A DNA stretch of 64,000 nt from Nymphaea colorata (taxonomy: Eukaryota; Streptophyta; Magnoliopsida; Nymphaeales; Nymphaeaceae): the NCBI RefSeq assembly GCF_008831285.2, contig NC_045149.1:6908417-6972416 (forward strand). Reading direction: 5' to 3'. Under the pieces are notes generated by a model that made no database searches, was not told where the DNA came from, and saw nothing but the letters and a program-made list of their open reading frames with translations. The position numbers and the translations under genes were made by a program. The stretch's first letter is position 1, and the number at the start of each line of letters is the position of its first letter. Shown here one piece after another: positions 1 through 9,884 of this stretch.

Positions 1-278
1 AAACATTTCACTTTTTCAAGCAATTCTTCAAGAACCTTTCAAAAGTTTGAAACTCCAAACTTTCAATATTTTCTACACCCGGCATATAGAATCAAAAAGA
101 TGTTTAAGTTAAACGAAATGCATCAATGATAAACATAGTCCTTGGTTGATTACCCCCGTAAAGCGCCGGGAATGGTCGATCCTCGTACCGACGGGCGAGT
201 CCCTTTCTTCCTCTTTCAAAACAAAAACCTTATTTTTCTGGAGCACTCCAAAACCAATGAAAATTTTGGATGCAAACA
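1..278 (+). repeat. 5' LTR, 3' end only
   Basis: It aligns over its full length with 12195-12477. The only differences are about nine single-base length changes in short homopolymer runs, with no substitution seen. It ends in CA at 277-278, just before the primer binding site. The rest of this LTR lies left of the window. Confidence 0.93.
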
Positions 279-280
279 GA

Positions 281-298
281 TGGCGACCGTGATGGGCC
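281..298 (+). promoter_or_regulatory. Candidate primer binding site
   Basis: The tract beginning TGGCGACCGTG lies two bases after the LTR end. A TGG start here is expected for the complement of a tRNA 3' CCA end. The tract resembles the TGGCG-type sites of Tat/Ogre elements rather than the initiator-Met site TGGTATCAGAGC. The exact primer tRNA was not determined. Confidence 0.6.
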
Positions 299-1183
299 CG
301 TTATCGTTTGGCTATGATTATTGATACATTTTCAATAATTTGAACATCTCATACATTGCCAATGATAAAGCATGTCCCTCTTTTGGCCTCGACCCCATGG
401 CATTTCATTGCATTGTTGTGATGGATTGTGAATGTTTTCTTGCACATAAGGACTAATTGAGAAGGATCAATCATGTTCACACAATCTATGATCACATACC
501 ACCCTTCTCAATTAGGAGTTGTTTGAAAAACCATGTTTGCTCTTCTATTTTAATCTTCAAACTTAGGCAACATTGCATTAGAGACAACTCATTTATATGA
601 TTTCTTATATTTCAAAATTCCTCATACCTATTTGTCCCGGTCATCATGTTGCGGGCTTGTCTTTGGCGGTAGCACAAGACTAAGCCTTACAACTAGACCA
701 CACCTTGGGCGGGAACGCCCCTCGTTAGTACCATGAGTGGTAATTTATGGTATATCGACGAGTGATCAAGAAGAAGTTCATGAGCTATACCTTAGTTGCC
801 TAAGGAAGAATCTATGCTCGTACTAAGCCATTTGGTAAGGTATATAAGCATAACTTGATATCGGATTATCGTGAATAAAATTATCTCAATTAGTTCCTAT
901 ACCCAATTTTTAAAAAAAAAAAAAAAAAAAAAAAAATCATGATAGATGTTTATGTGCGTGAAACCTTATGTGATGATTTGCAACCTCATTCCGCACATCT
1001 ACCTCATATTGTCTTTGTCAACATAGTCAATGTTTCCATTAATTCCATCTTTATCTTTAGAGTCATCATTCAAGATGTATTCTTTCCAACGTGGTGTCAC
1101 ATTCCCTATGATCACATCCTGTTTGGGGAAGGTCCCAAACGGTCCACCTACATTTCTCTTGAGTCTCAACCTTTGGCTCCCGA
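299..1183 (+). other. Untranslated leader of the gypsy element
   Basis: About 0.9 kb without a supported reading frame. It includes a run of 25 A at 912-936, which may be an alignment or polymerase-slippage hotspot. Short ORFs here show no family resemblance. Confidence 0.6.
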
Positions 1184-2290
1184 ATGGTATCGGACTTGCA
1201 TCCCACCTTCTCTCGGATGTTTCCTTCTTACTTTGAAGAATGTGGGCTAGAGACAGTGGCAGCTGGAGGAATGCAGTCAGTTGATGGAAATTTGGTACAT
1301 GCAATCGCCGAGCGTTGGAACCCAATGACCTCCTCTTTTGGTTTTCATGGGAGAAATGACAATATTACTAGATGAATTTGCCGAAATACTAGACCTCCCT
1401 ACCCCAACTTGTGACCCAAATGATCTATTGGAAAAACAATTCCTTATGAACCCAACCAAGGTCAATGCAAATGACCTCATTGCTCACTTTACTGGACGGA
1501 AAACTTGGCCTTTAGTAGAAAACCATGAAAATCAAAGCATCAACATGAAAAATTTGTATGAAGAATTTGGAACCTATGTTGAACCTTCTACCCTACCTCG
1601 AAAAGCCATAGGGAGAATTAAACATTGTATGATACTCTGCACAGTAGGAGTGACCCTTTTTACCAATGGAAGTGACCTTTTAGATGTCCGTATTGCCCAA
1701 CTTTTTCGAGTATGGGGCATAGAGGGACCCGACACTTGTCAGTAGCAATGACAGCTTTAGCCTTCCTTTACCGAGGACTCACTCGCTTTACCATTGGAGA
1801 TATCGACTTCATAGAAGGATGCACATATGCTTTACAATTGTGGTTCCTCAAGCATGCGGGACCCCAAGCCAGTCTATTCAGAAACACTGATGGATCATTA
1901 ACAACCTTGGAGCAATACCGTCGTTTGATCGAGCAATTGAATGAAGGAGAGATCATTTGGGATTATTGTGATCGTCGGCAGAGCCTACCTCGATACACTC
2001 ACCATCATCATGGGCGTACCACACTCTTGGGCCCTTACTTCATAGTTGATTATTGTGCTGATAGATGTATGAGACAGTTCTCTCAAAGGCAGAAGATGGT
2101 CTCTGTGCATGCACCAATTGGAGCTATTCCTGAATTTGACCTTAGTTCTCCTCAATGGACGGCATTGTTTGCAGTAGCTCGACAAGAATGGAAGACACAA
2201 ATATCATACACTTGGTTCATAGGCCCAGTGGTGAAGAAGGAATATGCTGAGTGGTGGGATGCCAACCGACCACCATCCATCCTTCCCTAA
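1184..2290 (+). pseudogene. Extra ORF (ORF1) with plant mobile domain-like protein, frame-broken
   Basis: Three overlapping frames (1184 to about 1345, 1338-1745 and 1712-2290) read as one protein of roughly 360 residues with two frame breaks. The segment AERWNPMTSSF followed by GEMTILLDEFAEILDLP matches the start of the plant mobile domain family (aminotransferase-like PMD or the related DUF7745), where an ERW-x-P-x-T-x-F block precedes GEMTITL and a LLGLP block. The C-terminal frame contains WDYCDRR and ends in a WWDANRP-like region. PMD-type ORFs upstream of gag are known from Tat-lineage retroelements; their role there is unknown. Both breaks lie beside short G or T runs (TTTTGG near 1340, GGGG and AGGG near 1715-1730), so assembly errors are a possible cause. 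The start codon is uncertain. Confidence 0.68.
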
Positions 2291-2445
2291 AAGTTTTATG
2301 TTGTCAACTTTGTATTCCTTCTGTCGTTGTCATCTTTATTAGTGTCTATGGATGTAACTTTTAAAACTTGTAATGTAATATGAACCTTCATTTTGTCGTC
2401 ATTTCCATCCAATAACTCTATTTTCTTATGTCATAAGGTGAATAC
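2291..2445 (+). other. Spacer between ORF1 and gag
   Basis: 155 bases, T-rich, with no reading frame or recognisable signal other than the approach to the gag start. Confidence 0.5.
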
Positions 2446-4480
2446 TTGAAAGCCAACAAGATGGTTGAAACTAGATCGCAAGCTAAGCAGACTCCTCAAA
2501 ACGAGGCTTCATCCTCTGAACTCCGTCCAGAAACACTTGGCCTCCCAGCAATCGAGCCAGAAGCTTACTATATGTTCCGTTTGTTCATGGAGCGATTTAT
2601 GAAGGAGCAAGAAGAGCAAAAGGCTTTGATGGTTACTCCAGAGACGGATAATGAAAAGACTGCCAAGCAGAAAAGAAAGAAGAAAAACAAGTCTTTTGTT
2701 GAGGATGAAGGCCATTTGAGTTCAGATTCGACAACTAGTAAGGAAGAAAAACCCGAACTGTCTTCTCTCAAAAAGAAAAAGACAACAAAGAAAAATAAAA
2801 AGGGAAAAGATGTTATGATAGAAAACAGCTCACCCAGTCATATCACCACTGAAAGTTCGGAAGAGAAGCCCAAAAGGAAGAGAAAACCTACCAAGAAAGT
2901 AAAAAAGACAAAGAAATACATCACTAGCAGCAGCTCAGACAGTGAGAGTTCTGAAGAAAAAGTAAAGGAGATCAAGGGCAAAAAGAAAAAGACCAAGCCA
3001 GAATTGGTCGAATCAAGTGATGATGAAAGTCCGACTAAGCGCAGATTCTACGAAATGGAGAAAAGAATGAACAATCTTGAGCTTAGGGGGAAGGGGAAAC
3101 GTTCATACTCATGTGAGGACTACTACCTTGGCATTGAAGGAGACGAAGACGTGAAAGGCTTGCCCAGAGAATTCATCAGATATGATGGAACCACCTGTCC
3201 ACACGTTCATGTTTCAACCTTTTTCAATGATTGCTACAAAATTCGGACAAATAACAGAGCTTTGTTCCGATATTTTCCAAGAAGTCTTGAAGGCATTGCC
3301 GCACAATGGTATAAAGAAAATATCAATCCAATCGAGCTGAAGGAGTTTGACAAGTTGATTAACATGTTTGTTGAAAGATTTGAACAAAATGCTCCCATGG
3401 CTCCAACCCTCAGTACCATTTGCAGTCTTCGTCAGAAACAGGGAGAAAAGGCTCGAGAATTCATCCAAAAATGGAGAATGCAATGCAATAAGATGAAGGA
3501 GCCCATTTCTGAGACACAAGCCTTATCACTCATTAGGAAAAATCTTGCCCAACCCTTGAAAAGTCTCATCCGCAATGCCCCGATCAAAACCTTTGCTGAC
3601 TTAATTGAACAAGCAAACTCGATAGAAGAAGGGATTGATGAAGGAGATTTTGATGGAATTATTGCTCCTAAGTACAAAGAAGATGGAAAGAAAGGAGGAA
3701 GGACACAACTGCCTGCACAATTCATAGCCAATGCTGGCATTAGAAAGGACCATGATAATAACTACAAGCATGACAAGGGAGTCAGTTTCAAGAAGAACAC
3801 ACAGTTTCTCAAAGGCGACGATGAAAGGAAGAACAAACACCCAGGTTGGAGCTACGACTGAAAATTCACTCCTCTGAGCCAGTCTCGGGAGAAGATCCTG
3901 GAATACCTTCTCGCCAAAGGAACTATCGTCTTGCCAAAAGTGTCAGAGCCTCCGAAAATGATGGGAGGAAATAAAGAAAAACTGTGCAAGTTTCATCGTA
4001 CCCCTGGTCATGACACTGAGGATTGTTTTGTTCTCAAAAATATTATTCAAGACTTCATCAACAAAGATCTCAAGATTTGTGATGATAGTACCCCTGAAAT
4101 ACTAAGGAATCCATTCCCTGACCACGGAAAGGCGGTAGTAGCCATGATCACTAAAGTCACTCCACTTCCGTACCATCCACAAGAGCACATTCGACCTTAT
4201 ATTGGGAGCAGCTCATACAAAATCATGGTGGTAGACCAAGGTAAGGAACCTCTAGATTTCATTGCTATGATGAAAGGCAGGATAGAAAGTTTGCCCAAGA
4301 AACTTCCTATGATTCCAAAGACTTTTATCTTACAAGGCGACGAATCATCAAATGACTCCTCAGATGAAGATCCATGCTATTTGGACGTTCTCCCCTTGGA
4401 AGAGCATATGGATGAGGGAGACTCGATTCAAGCTTCTAAAAATCAGTCAATTACCTTCTCAGAAAAAGACCTCTCAAAAT
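2446..4480 (+). pseudogene. gag: Gag polyprotein (nucleocapsid) with in-frame stop
   Basis: The structural protein that packages element RNA. Frame 1 runs from 2446 to a TGA at 3859-3861 (471 residues) and continues in the same frame to about 4480. The start is either Met 2446 or Met 2461, whose MVETRSQ opening is typical of plant gag. Residues 55-215 form a Lys/Ser/Glu-rich stretch. Residues about 255-400 match the Retrotrans_gag fold (FRYFPRSLEG-x-AAQWY, ending in ADLIEQANSIEEGI). Past the stop, FTPLSQSR and the nucleocapsid motif CKFHRTPGHDTEDC (C-x2-H-x4-H-x4-C, the Tat-type knuckle) follow in frame. The protein therefore looks continuous except for one nonsense codon. That codon could be a true mutation, a sequence error, or a readthrough point; the first two are likelier. 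Confidence 0.88.
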
Positions 4481-5219
4481 GGGATATTTCCATGAAGATG
4501 CTCTTTACATCGTTGTTCAGGTCAATGGGATGACGGTGCCACATGTTTTGATTGATGGAGAAAGTGGTTTGAATATTTGTCCTGATCTCACGGCTAAAAC
4601 ATTGGGGTTTCGTGAAAACGGATATCGTTCTGATAATACCAAGATCTACGGATACGATGGCCGAGGCATGAACAGCAAAGGTACCCTCGACATGAATGTG
4701 ATCATTGAAAATACTAGCCATTGCATTGTATTTCATGTGGTAGACGTACCACCATCATACAACCTGCTTTTGGGACGACCTTGGATCCATCAAGTACGAG
4801 CGATCCCATCCACTCTTCATCAATGCCTAAAATGGAATTTTGGTCCATCAGTCATCACTGTCCGTGCTGAGGATTCAGTCAAGAGGTTGATGCAACCTAT
4901 GCTCCCTAGGCCAATTGATCCGGTAGATGTACCGAGCTTAAGAACAACAAATGACAGACCTTTGGAAGAATGGATGCAGAACATGGAGATAGATGAACCA
5001 TCCGGGAATGCTTATGCTATTTCAAGCAATTGTGCAAGTTACCAAGAACACCTATTGTATGTTCATTTCATGAAAAACCCCAAGGGTTTTCAGTTGCTTC
5101 TGAGAGGTGGCTACCGTCCATTCACTGGCCTTGGGAAAAATGAAGATGGCATCTTGCAACCAATTAGCATATCTTTTCAGATGAACATGAGAGGACTGGG
5201 ATATCATGAAGGAATTTGA
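4479..5219 (+). CDS. Aspartic protease plus G-patch-like tail of the gypsy element
   Basis: Frame 3 takes over from the gag frame near 4470-4480, beside A and G runs. The Tat-type retropepsin is recognised from ALYIVVQVNGMTVPHVLID, then GESGLNICP, and the later LLLGRPWIH block. The catalytic Asp of VLID is present, but the residues after it read G-E-S where relatives usually have N-G-S, so activity is doubtful. The last about 40 residues (GYRPFTGLGKNEDG, then LGYHEG) resemble the G-patch-like Gly-rich segment found between protease and RT in this lineage. The frame ends at 5219, before a 0.2 kb gap leading to RT. Confidence 0.8.
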   Translation: MGYFHEDALYIVVQVNGMTVPHVLIDGESGLNICPDLTAKTLGFRENGYRSDNTKIYGYDGRGMNSKGTLDMNVIIENTSHCIVFHVVDVPPSYNLLLGRPWIHQVRAIPSTLHQCLKWNFGPSVITVRAEDSVKRLMQPMLPRPIDPVDVPSLRTTNDRPLEEWMQNMEIDEPSGNAYAISSNCASYQEHLLYVHFMKNPKGFQLLLRGGYRPFTGLGKNEDGILQPISISFQMNMRGLGYHEGI

Positions 5220-5418
5220 AGAAGATCTTGGGGGCTGATAGTATTCACTTTTGTTTCAAAATCCTCCCATGAATTTTGTAATTTTGAACATCTTTTTGTC
5301 TCGTCTCATGAGAGAACCCATTCTATGAACTAAGAACTTTTTTTTTATATATATGCAAATGCAAGTAATTTTTTGTTGTCAATTTCGTCCAACTCTTTCC
5401 TTTATCCTCTTTACAGGA
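5220..5418 (+). other. Gap between protease and RT, possible element intron
   Basis: T-rich, with a long pyrimidine stretch ending in CTCTTTACAG at 5407-5416, a good splice acceptor, right before the RT ORF. A GT at 5241 could be a donor, but the protease frame already stops at 5219. Ogre elements carry a known intron at this position. The donor here is not certain. Confidence 0.45.
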
Positions 5419-6095
5419 TGTCGGAACTCAATATGTCTCAGTTTATTCTTTTTCCACGAAAGTCCCCCCAGAAAGCATTTATCAAACAAGCATCCGGTGA
5501 AATGGAACCTATGGCAATACCCGAGTCAGAATTACCAGAATTCACTCAGATTCAGAAACAAGAGCATCCCTCATCTTTGGTGAATGATCCAATTGAAGAA
5601 ATTAATATTGGAACCAGTGAAGATCCTAAAATTCTTCAAATTGGCACCAGTTTGTCAGCGAATGAGAAGAAAAGATTGGTGGACTTTCTTATAAGTAACC
5701 AAGAAGCTTTTGCTTGGACTTATGAAGATATGCCAGGCTTAGACCCCCAATTGGTTGAACATCGTTTGCCCTTAAATCCTAATTGCAAGCCGATTAAGCA
5801 AAAATTGCGCAAGCTTGACCCTCGACTAGAAGGCCCTGTAAAAGAAGGACTAGAGGACTTGCTAAAGGCAAAATTCATTCGTGCCATCGATTACCCCGAA
5901 TGGTTGGCGAACATCGTGGTGGTCCCCAAGAAAAATGGCAAAGTTAGGTTGTGCATCGACTTTCGAGACTTGAACAAAGCCACACCAAAGGATGATTATC
6001 CTCTTCCAAACATTGATCTATTGGTAGACAGTACTGCAGGCCATGCAATGTTTCTTTCATGGATGGATATTCGGGATATAATCAAATCAAATTAG
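5419..6095 (+). CDS. pol: Reverse transcriptase, N-terminal part (before frame break)
   Basis: Starts at MSELNMSQ just after the acceptor-like CAG, in frame 3. It shows the Tat-lineage approach to RT: EAFAWTYEDMPGLDP, the LRKLDPRLEG segment, then the RT fingers EWLANIVVVPKKNGKVRLC and IDFRDLNKATPKDDYPLP. It should continue into the MDGYSGYNQ block, but the frame changes at about 6056-6059 (a net loss of one base or an equivalent change), after which this frame runs out at 6095. The active RT would need both parts in one frame. Confidence 0.88.
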
Positions 6096-8860
6096 CAGTC
6101 AAAGATCAACCTAAGACCGCTTTTACTACACCATGGGGTACTTTTTGTTACACGGTAATGCCATTTGGGTTGAAGAATGCTGGAGCAACCTATCAAAGAG
6201 CCATGGCCGCCATCTTCCATGACCAGATGCATAAAATCATGGATGCATATATCGATGACATATTGATCAAATCCAAGACAAGAGAAGATCACATTGAAAC
6301 TCTTGCCCAAGTATTCGAGAGGCTTTTACAGTACAAGCTTCGCCTGAATCCTCAAAAATGTGTGTTTGTGGTTGAGTCAGGCAAACTGTTGGGTTTCATG
6401 GTCAGTAAGAAGGGAATTGAAATGGATCTTATAAAAGCCAAGGCAATAATCGATATGTCACCACCTACCAATATCAAGGAGTTGCGAAGCTTGCAAGGAC
6501 GAATCCAATCCATCAGACGATTCATTTCCAATCTGGCCATGAGATGCGAGCCATTCAACCAGCTACTGAGGAAAGGTGTCAAGTTTGAATGGGGTTTTGA
6601 ATGCCAACAGTCATTCGAAAGGATCAAGAAATACCTTCTAAATCCACCAATTCTAAAACCACCAACGTTGGGAAGACCACTGCTGCTTTACATCACAGTG
6701 AATGAGTCAGCATGTAGCGGCTTTTTGGCACAATATGAGGAAGGAAGTCGCATCGAATATGCAATCTATTACATTAGCAAGACTTTTGTTCAGTACGAAA
6801 AGAAGTACTCTCCAATAGAGAAAACTTGTCTGGCATTGGTTTGGATGTGTCAGAAGTTGAGACATTACTTATTGGCTTGTGAGGTCAAGATACTCTCCAA
6901 ACTAAATCCTCTCAAGTACATCTTGGAACAACCATTCCTTAATGGGCGTATCGCAAAATGGCAAGTTCTGTTGATGCAATATGATCTTGAATATGTGTCT
7001 CAAAAGTCAATCAAAGGACAAACAATTGCGGATCAGTTAGCAGACTTCCCTCAGTACGAAGAAATCAGAACAAATGATGAGTTTCCAGATGAACATGTAC
7101 TAAGATTGGAAACGGTTTCGACATGGAAGATGTACTTTGACGGGTCCAGAAATGTGATGGGAGCAGGCATAGGCATCTTACTCATCACTCCAGAATGCGA
7201 AATGATCTCGTACTCTTTGAAACTTGATTTTCCATGTACCCATAACATGGCTGAATATGAAGCCCTCATACAAGGACTTCGTTCTTTATTGAGTTTTCAA
7301 GTGAAAAGAGTGCATGCCTTCGGCGACTCTCAGCTTATTATAAACCAAGTGAATGGAGAATGGCAAGTCAAAGATGAAAAGTTGGTGTCATATCAAGAAA
7401 TTGCTACCTCCTTAATCTGTCAATTCGAAGAAGTACAATTGGCTCACGTAAAGAGAGAAGGTAACCCTATTGCGGATGGCCTCGCGAGCTTAGGATCAAC
7501 CATCACTTTTCGAACCAATGAAGCAATCCGCTCTTTTGAGATTGGAAGATTAGAACACCCTGCTTTTGAAACGATGGCGCATGTTCATCATATCCAAGGG
7601 GGGGATACGCCTTGGTACCATGACATCAAAAGGTATATTGAAAGCGGAGAATTCCCGACTGAAATGTCTAAAAATGAACAAAAAGCAATACAACGTATGT
7701 CAGCAAGGTACTTTATCCTAGCAGGGGTATTATACAGACGTAGATTTAGCACTGAATACTCTCGGTGCCTTGATGAAGATGAGGCAAAGAAAGTAATCGA
7801 AGAATCACATCGAGGAGATTGTGGAGGCCATGTTGGTTACCAAACCCTCACCAAACAAATAATTCGAGCAGGGTATTATTGGCCTACCATGCAAAAAGAT
7901 TGTCACCAATTTGTCAAAAGATGCAAAGAATGTCAACTGCATGCTCCAGTAATTCATGCCCCAGCATCTCACTTGCATTCTGTGACATCTCCTTGGCCGT
8001 TTTCAATGTGGGCCTTTGACGTAGTCGGACCGATATCCCCTGCAGCTTCTAACGGCCATAAGTATTTTCTTGCTGCAACAGATTATTTTACCAAGTGGGT
8101 AGAAGTCGTCACACTTAGAACGGTGGAAGGACGTCATGTAGTGTCCTTCATTCACAAAAATCTTCTTTGCAGATTTGGAGTCCCTCATGATATAGTATCA
8201 GACAATGGAACTCATTTCAAGAATGAAAAGATGAGACAGTTGTGCAGCAAATACCACATCACGCACCATTTTTCAGCTCCTTATTACCCCCAAGGCAATG
8301 GACAAGCAGAGGCTACCAACAAGATCCTGATCCGCATCTTGGAACGAACAGTAGAAACAGGAAGAGATTGGCATGAAAAGATGCACAACGCTCTATGGGC
8401 ATATCGCACCACTATGAGAACTCCAACAAATGCCACTCCAGCAGAGCTAGTCTATGGAACAGAAGTGGTTCTACCATTACATGTGTTGAAACCTGCTTTG
8501 AAGTTCGCTTATCTCATAGAGCTCCCTCTTACTCAATATCAACAAAAAAGGCTAATGCAACTCGATTTGCTAGATGAAAAGAGGCTAAAAGCGGCTGAAC
8601 ATGCTGAAGCTTATCGCCAAAGGGTAGCCAGACAATTTGCCAAGTCAGTTATCGAGAGACAGTTCAAAGTGAATGACTCGGTCCTACGATCTTCAGTGTA
8701 CCTGAGAGGACGACCACGAGGCAAGTGGGCACCAAATTGGGAAGGCCCATATGTCATTAAGGAAGTTTTGCCCCACAATTCATACCGACTAATTGATGCT
8801 GATGGGGTGGAATTTGCCGATCCTGTTAATGCCCTTCACCTCAAGAAATTTTATGCCTAG
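6059..8860 (+). CDS. pol: Pol: RT catalytic core, RNase H, archaeal-type RNase H, integrase
   Basis: 933 residues copying element RNA to DNA and inserting it. RT motifs: MPFGLKNAGATYQ at 34-46 and the catalytic YIDD at 64-67. The first RNase H (about 207-330) has lost its leading Asp (LLLYITVNES), as is usual in Tat elements. The second RNase H (about 356-480) keeps the set: DGS at 361, E399 in NMAEYEAL, D423 in FGDSQ and D473 in NPIADGLASLG. Integrase follows: HHCC zinc knuckle (H584, H591, C622, C625), catalytic D654, D715 (VSDNGTHF) and E751 (PQGNGQAEA), and a C-terminal GPYVIKEVLP to HLKKFYA end typical of the family. All catalytic residues of the second RNase H and the integrase are intact. 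The N-terminal RT fingers are in the preceding frame. Confidence 0.95.
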   Translation: MDGYSGYNQIKLAVKDQPKTAFTTPWGTFCYTVMPFGLKNAGATYQRAMAAIFHDQMHKIMDAYIDDILIKSKTREDHIETLAQVFERLLQYKLRLNPQKCVFVVESGKLLGFMVSKKGIEMDLIKAKAIIDMSPPTNIKELRSLQGRIQSIRRFISNLAMRCEPFNQLLRKGVKFEWGFECQQSFERIKKYLLNPPILKPPTLGRPLLLYITVNESACSGFLAQYEEGSRIEYAIYYISKTFVQYEKKYSPIEKTCLALVWMCQKLRHYLLACEVKILSKLNPLKYILEQPFLNGRIAKWQVLLMQYDLEYVSQKSIKGQTIADQLADFPQYEEIRTNDEFPDEHVLRLETVSTWKMYFDGSRNVMGAGIGILLITPECEMISYSLKLDFPCTHNMAEYEALIQGLRSLLSFQVKRVHAFGDSQLIINQVNGEWQVKDEKLVSYQEIATSLICQFEEVQLAHVKREGNPIADGLASLGSTITFRTNEAIRSFEIGRLEHPAFETMAHVHHIQGGDTPWYHDIKRYIESGEFPTEMSKNEQKAIQRMSARYFILAGVLYRRRFSTEYSRCLDEDEAKKVIEESHRGDCGGHVGYQTLTKQIIRAGYYWPTMQKDCHQFVKRCKECQLHAPVIHAPASHLHSVTSPWPFSMWAFDVVGPISPAASNGHKYFLAATDYFTKWVEVVTLRTVEGRHVVSFIHKNLLCRFGVPHDIVSDNGTHFKNEKMRQLCSKYHITHHFSAPYYPQGNGQAEATNKILIRILERTVETGRDWHEKMHNALWAYRTTMRTPTNATPAELVYGTEVVLPLHVLKPALKFAYLIELPLTQYQQKRLMQLDLLDEKRLKAAEHAEAYRQRVARQFAKSVIERQFKVNDSVLRSSVYLRGRPRGKWAPNWEGPYVIKEVLPHNSYRLIDADGVEFADPVNALHLKKFYA

Positions 8861-9295
8861 TTCTCTTGTATTCATTTTCCAATCAATGTCAATCATTTGT
8901 GTTTCCACATCGACTATTCAATCTAAATTCTTCCCAGTTGTAAAACATGACAATTACACTGGGGCATTTTTATTTTTATCGCTCAGAGCTTGAGAGCAAC
9001 CCATGCAGGCAAAGGGGTTAAACCTGTGCTACAAGCCAAAGCAACCCACACAGTTAAAGGGTTCAACTTGTGATGCAAGTCAAGGCAACCCATTCAGGGG
9101 GGTTAATCCTGAATTTGAAATCGGCAAACCCATGCAGGTAAGGGGTTAAACCTGCAATTTAAGCTCAAACAACACATTCAGGTAAGGGGTAAAGCCTGAA
9201 ACATCTCTATGAAAATGTCTTGTTTGAAAAATTTGTGGCGTTTATCTTTGTCACTAAGCACGGCTAACACCGGCTTATTAACAAAGAGGGGCATC
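8861..9295 (+). other. 3' non-coding region with five covarying hairpins
   Basis: After the pol stop, 9001-9200 holds five tandem units of about 45 bases. Each has a short inverted repeat around a loop close to AAGGGGTTAA. The stems differ between units but pair: wobble GCAGG/CCTGT (9004-9028), CACA-AGTT/AACTTGTG with one bulge (9047-9072), ATTCAGG/CCTGAAT (9092-9114), TGCAGGT with its complement (9133-9156) and TTCAGG/CCTGAA (9177-9200). The covariation suggests a structured RNA or DNA element just upstream of the polypurine tract. Confidence 0.75.
9281..9295 (+). promoter_or_regulatory. Polypurine tract
   Basis: ACAAAGAGGGGCATC lies immediately before the TG of the 3' LTR (9296). It is the expected primer for plus-strand synthesis. 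Confidence 0.75.
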
Positions 9296-9486
9296 TGTAA
9301 TCACCCCAAATTTTTCTAAAGGACTATGATGTTTTATCCAAGTGCGAAATTCAAATTTAGGCACAAGATTTTCAAAATACAACTTTCAGATCCAAATTAA
9401 ATCCAAAATACTACTCTCAGATCCAAATTAAATCCAAAATACTAATTTTAGATCCAAAACCCAAGTTCAGATCCAAATCAATCATT

Positions 9487-9830
9487 TAAGACTAATTTGC
9501 CCTTTCTTTTGACCAAAAACCTCCTTTTAGAGGGTGATTTTAGTCTTTTTTTAAACAAGACCGATTTGCCCCTCCTTTTGATCAAAAAACCTCCTTTTAG
9601 AGGGTGATTTTAGTCTTTTTTAAACAAGACCGATTTGCCCCTCCTTTTGACCAAAAAACCTCCTTTTAGAGGGTGATTTTAGTCTTTTTGGTAAACAAGA
9701 CCAATTTACCCCTCCTTTTGACCAAAAAACATCCTTTTAGAGGGTAATTTTAGTCTTTTTGGGTGGACAAGACCGATTTGTCCTTCCTTTTGGCCAAAAA
9801 AATCTCCTTTTGGAGGGTGATTTTAGTATT
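9487..9830 (+). repeat. Tandem repeat in the U3 part of the LTR
   Basis: About five copies of a 65-70 base unit built from a GACCGATTTGCCCCTCC-type start, a CCAAAAAACCTCCTTTTAG core and a GAGGGTGATTTTAGTC end. Each CCTC/GAGG pair can form a small hairpin. Position just upstream of the TATA box suggests enhancer-like repeats; that role is inference. Confidence 0.85.
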
Positions 9831-9876
9831 TTTAGGTCAAAAAATTCAAATTTTGGGTTTTGGCTCCAAAAACCTC

Positions 9877-9884
9877 TATAAATA
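9877..9884 (+). promoter_or_regulatory. LTR promoter TATA box
   Basis: TATAAATA in the context ACCTCTATAAATACC. Transcription of the element would be expected to begin some 30 bases downstream, near 9905-9915, which would set the U3/R border. Confidence 0.7.

Noticed and set aside
912-936. Poly(A) tail of a retrotransposed transcript
   Set aside because: No retrocopy upstream and no target duplication; it is an internal A run of the gypsy leader.
8990-9205. CRISPR-like array
   Set aside because: Units are short, diverged and contiguous, with no constant repeat and variable spacers; this is a plant retroelement hairpin array.
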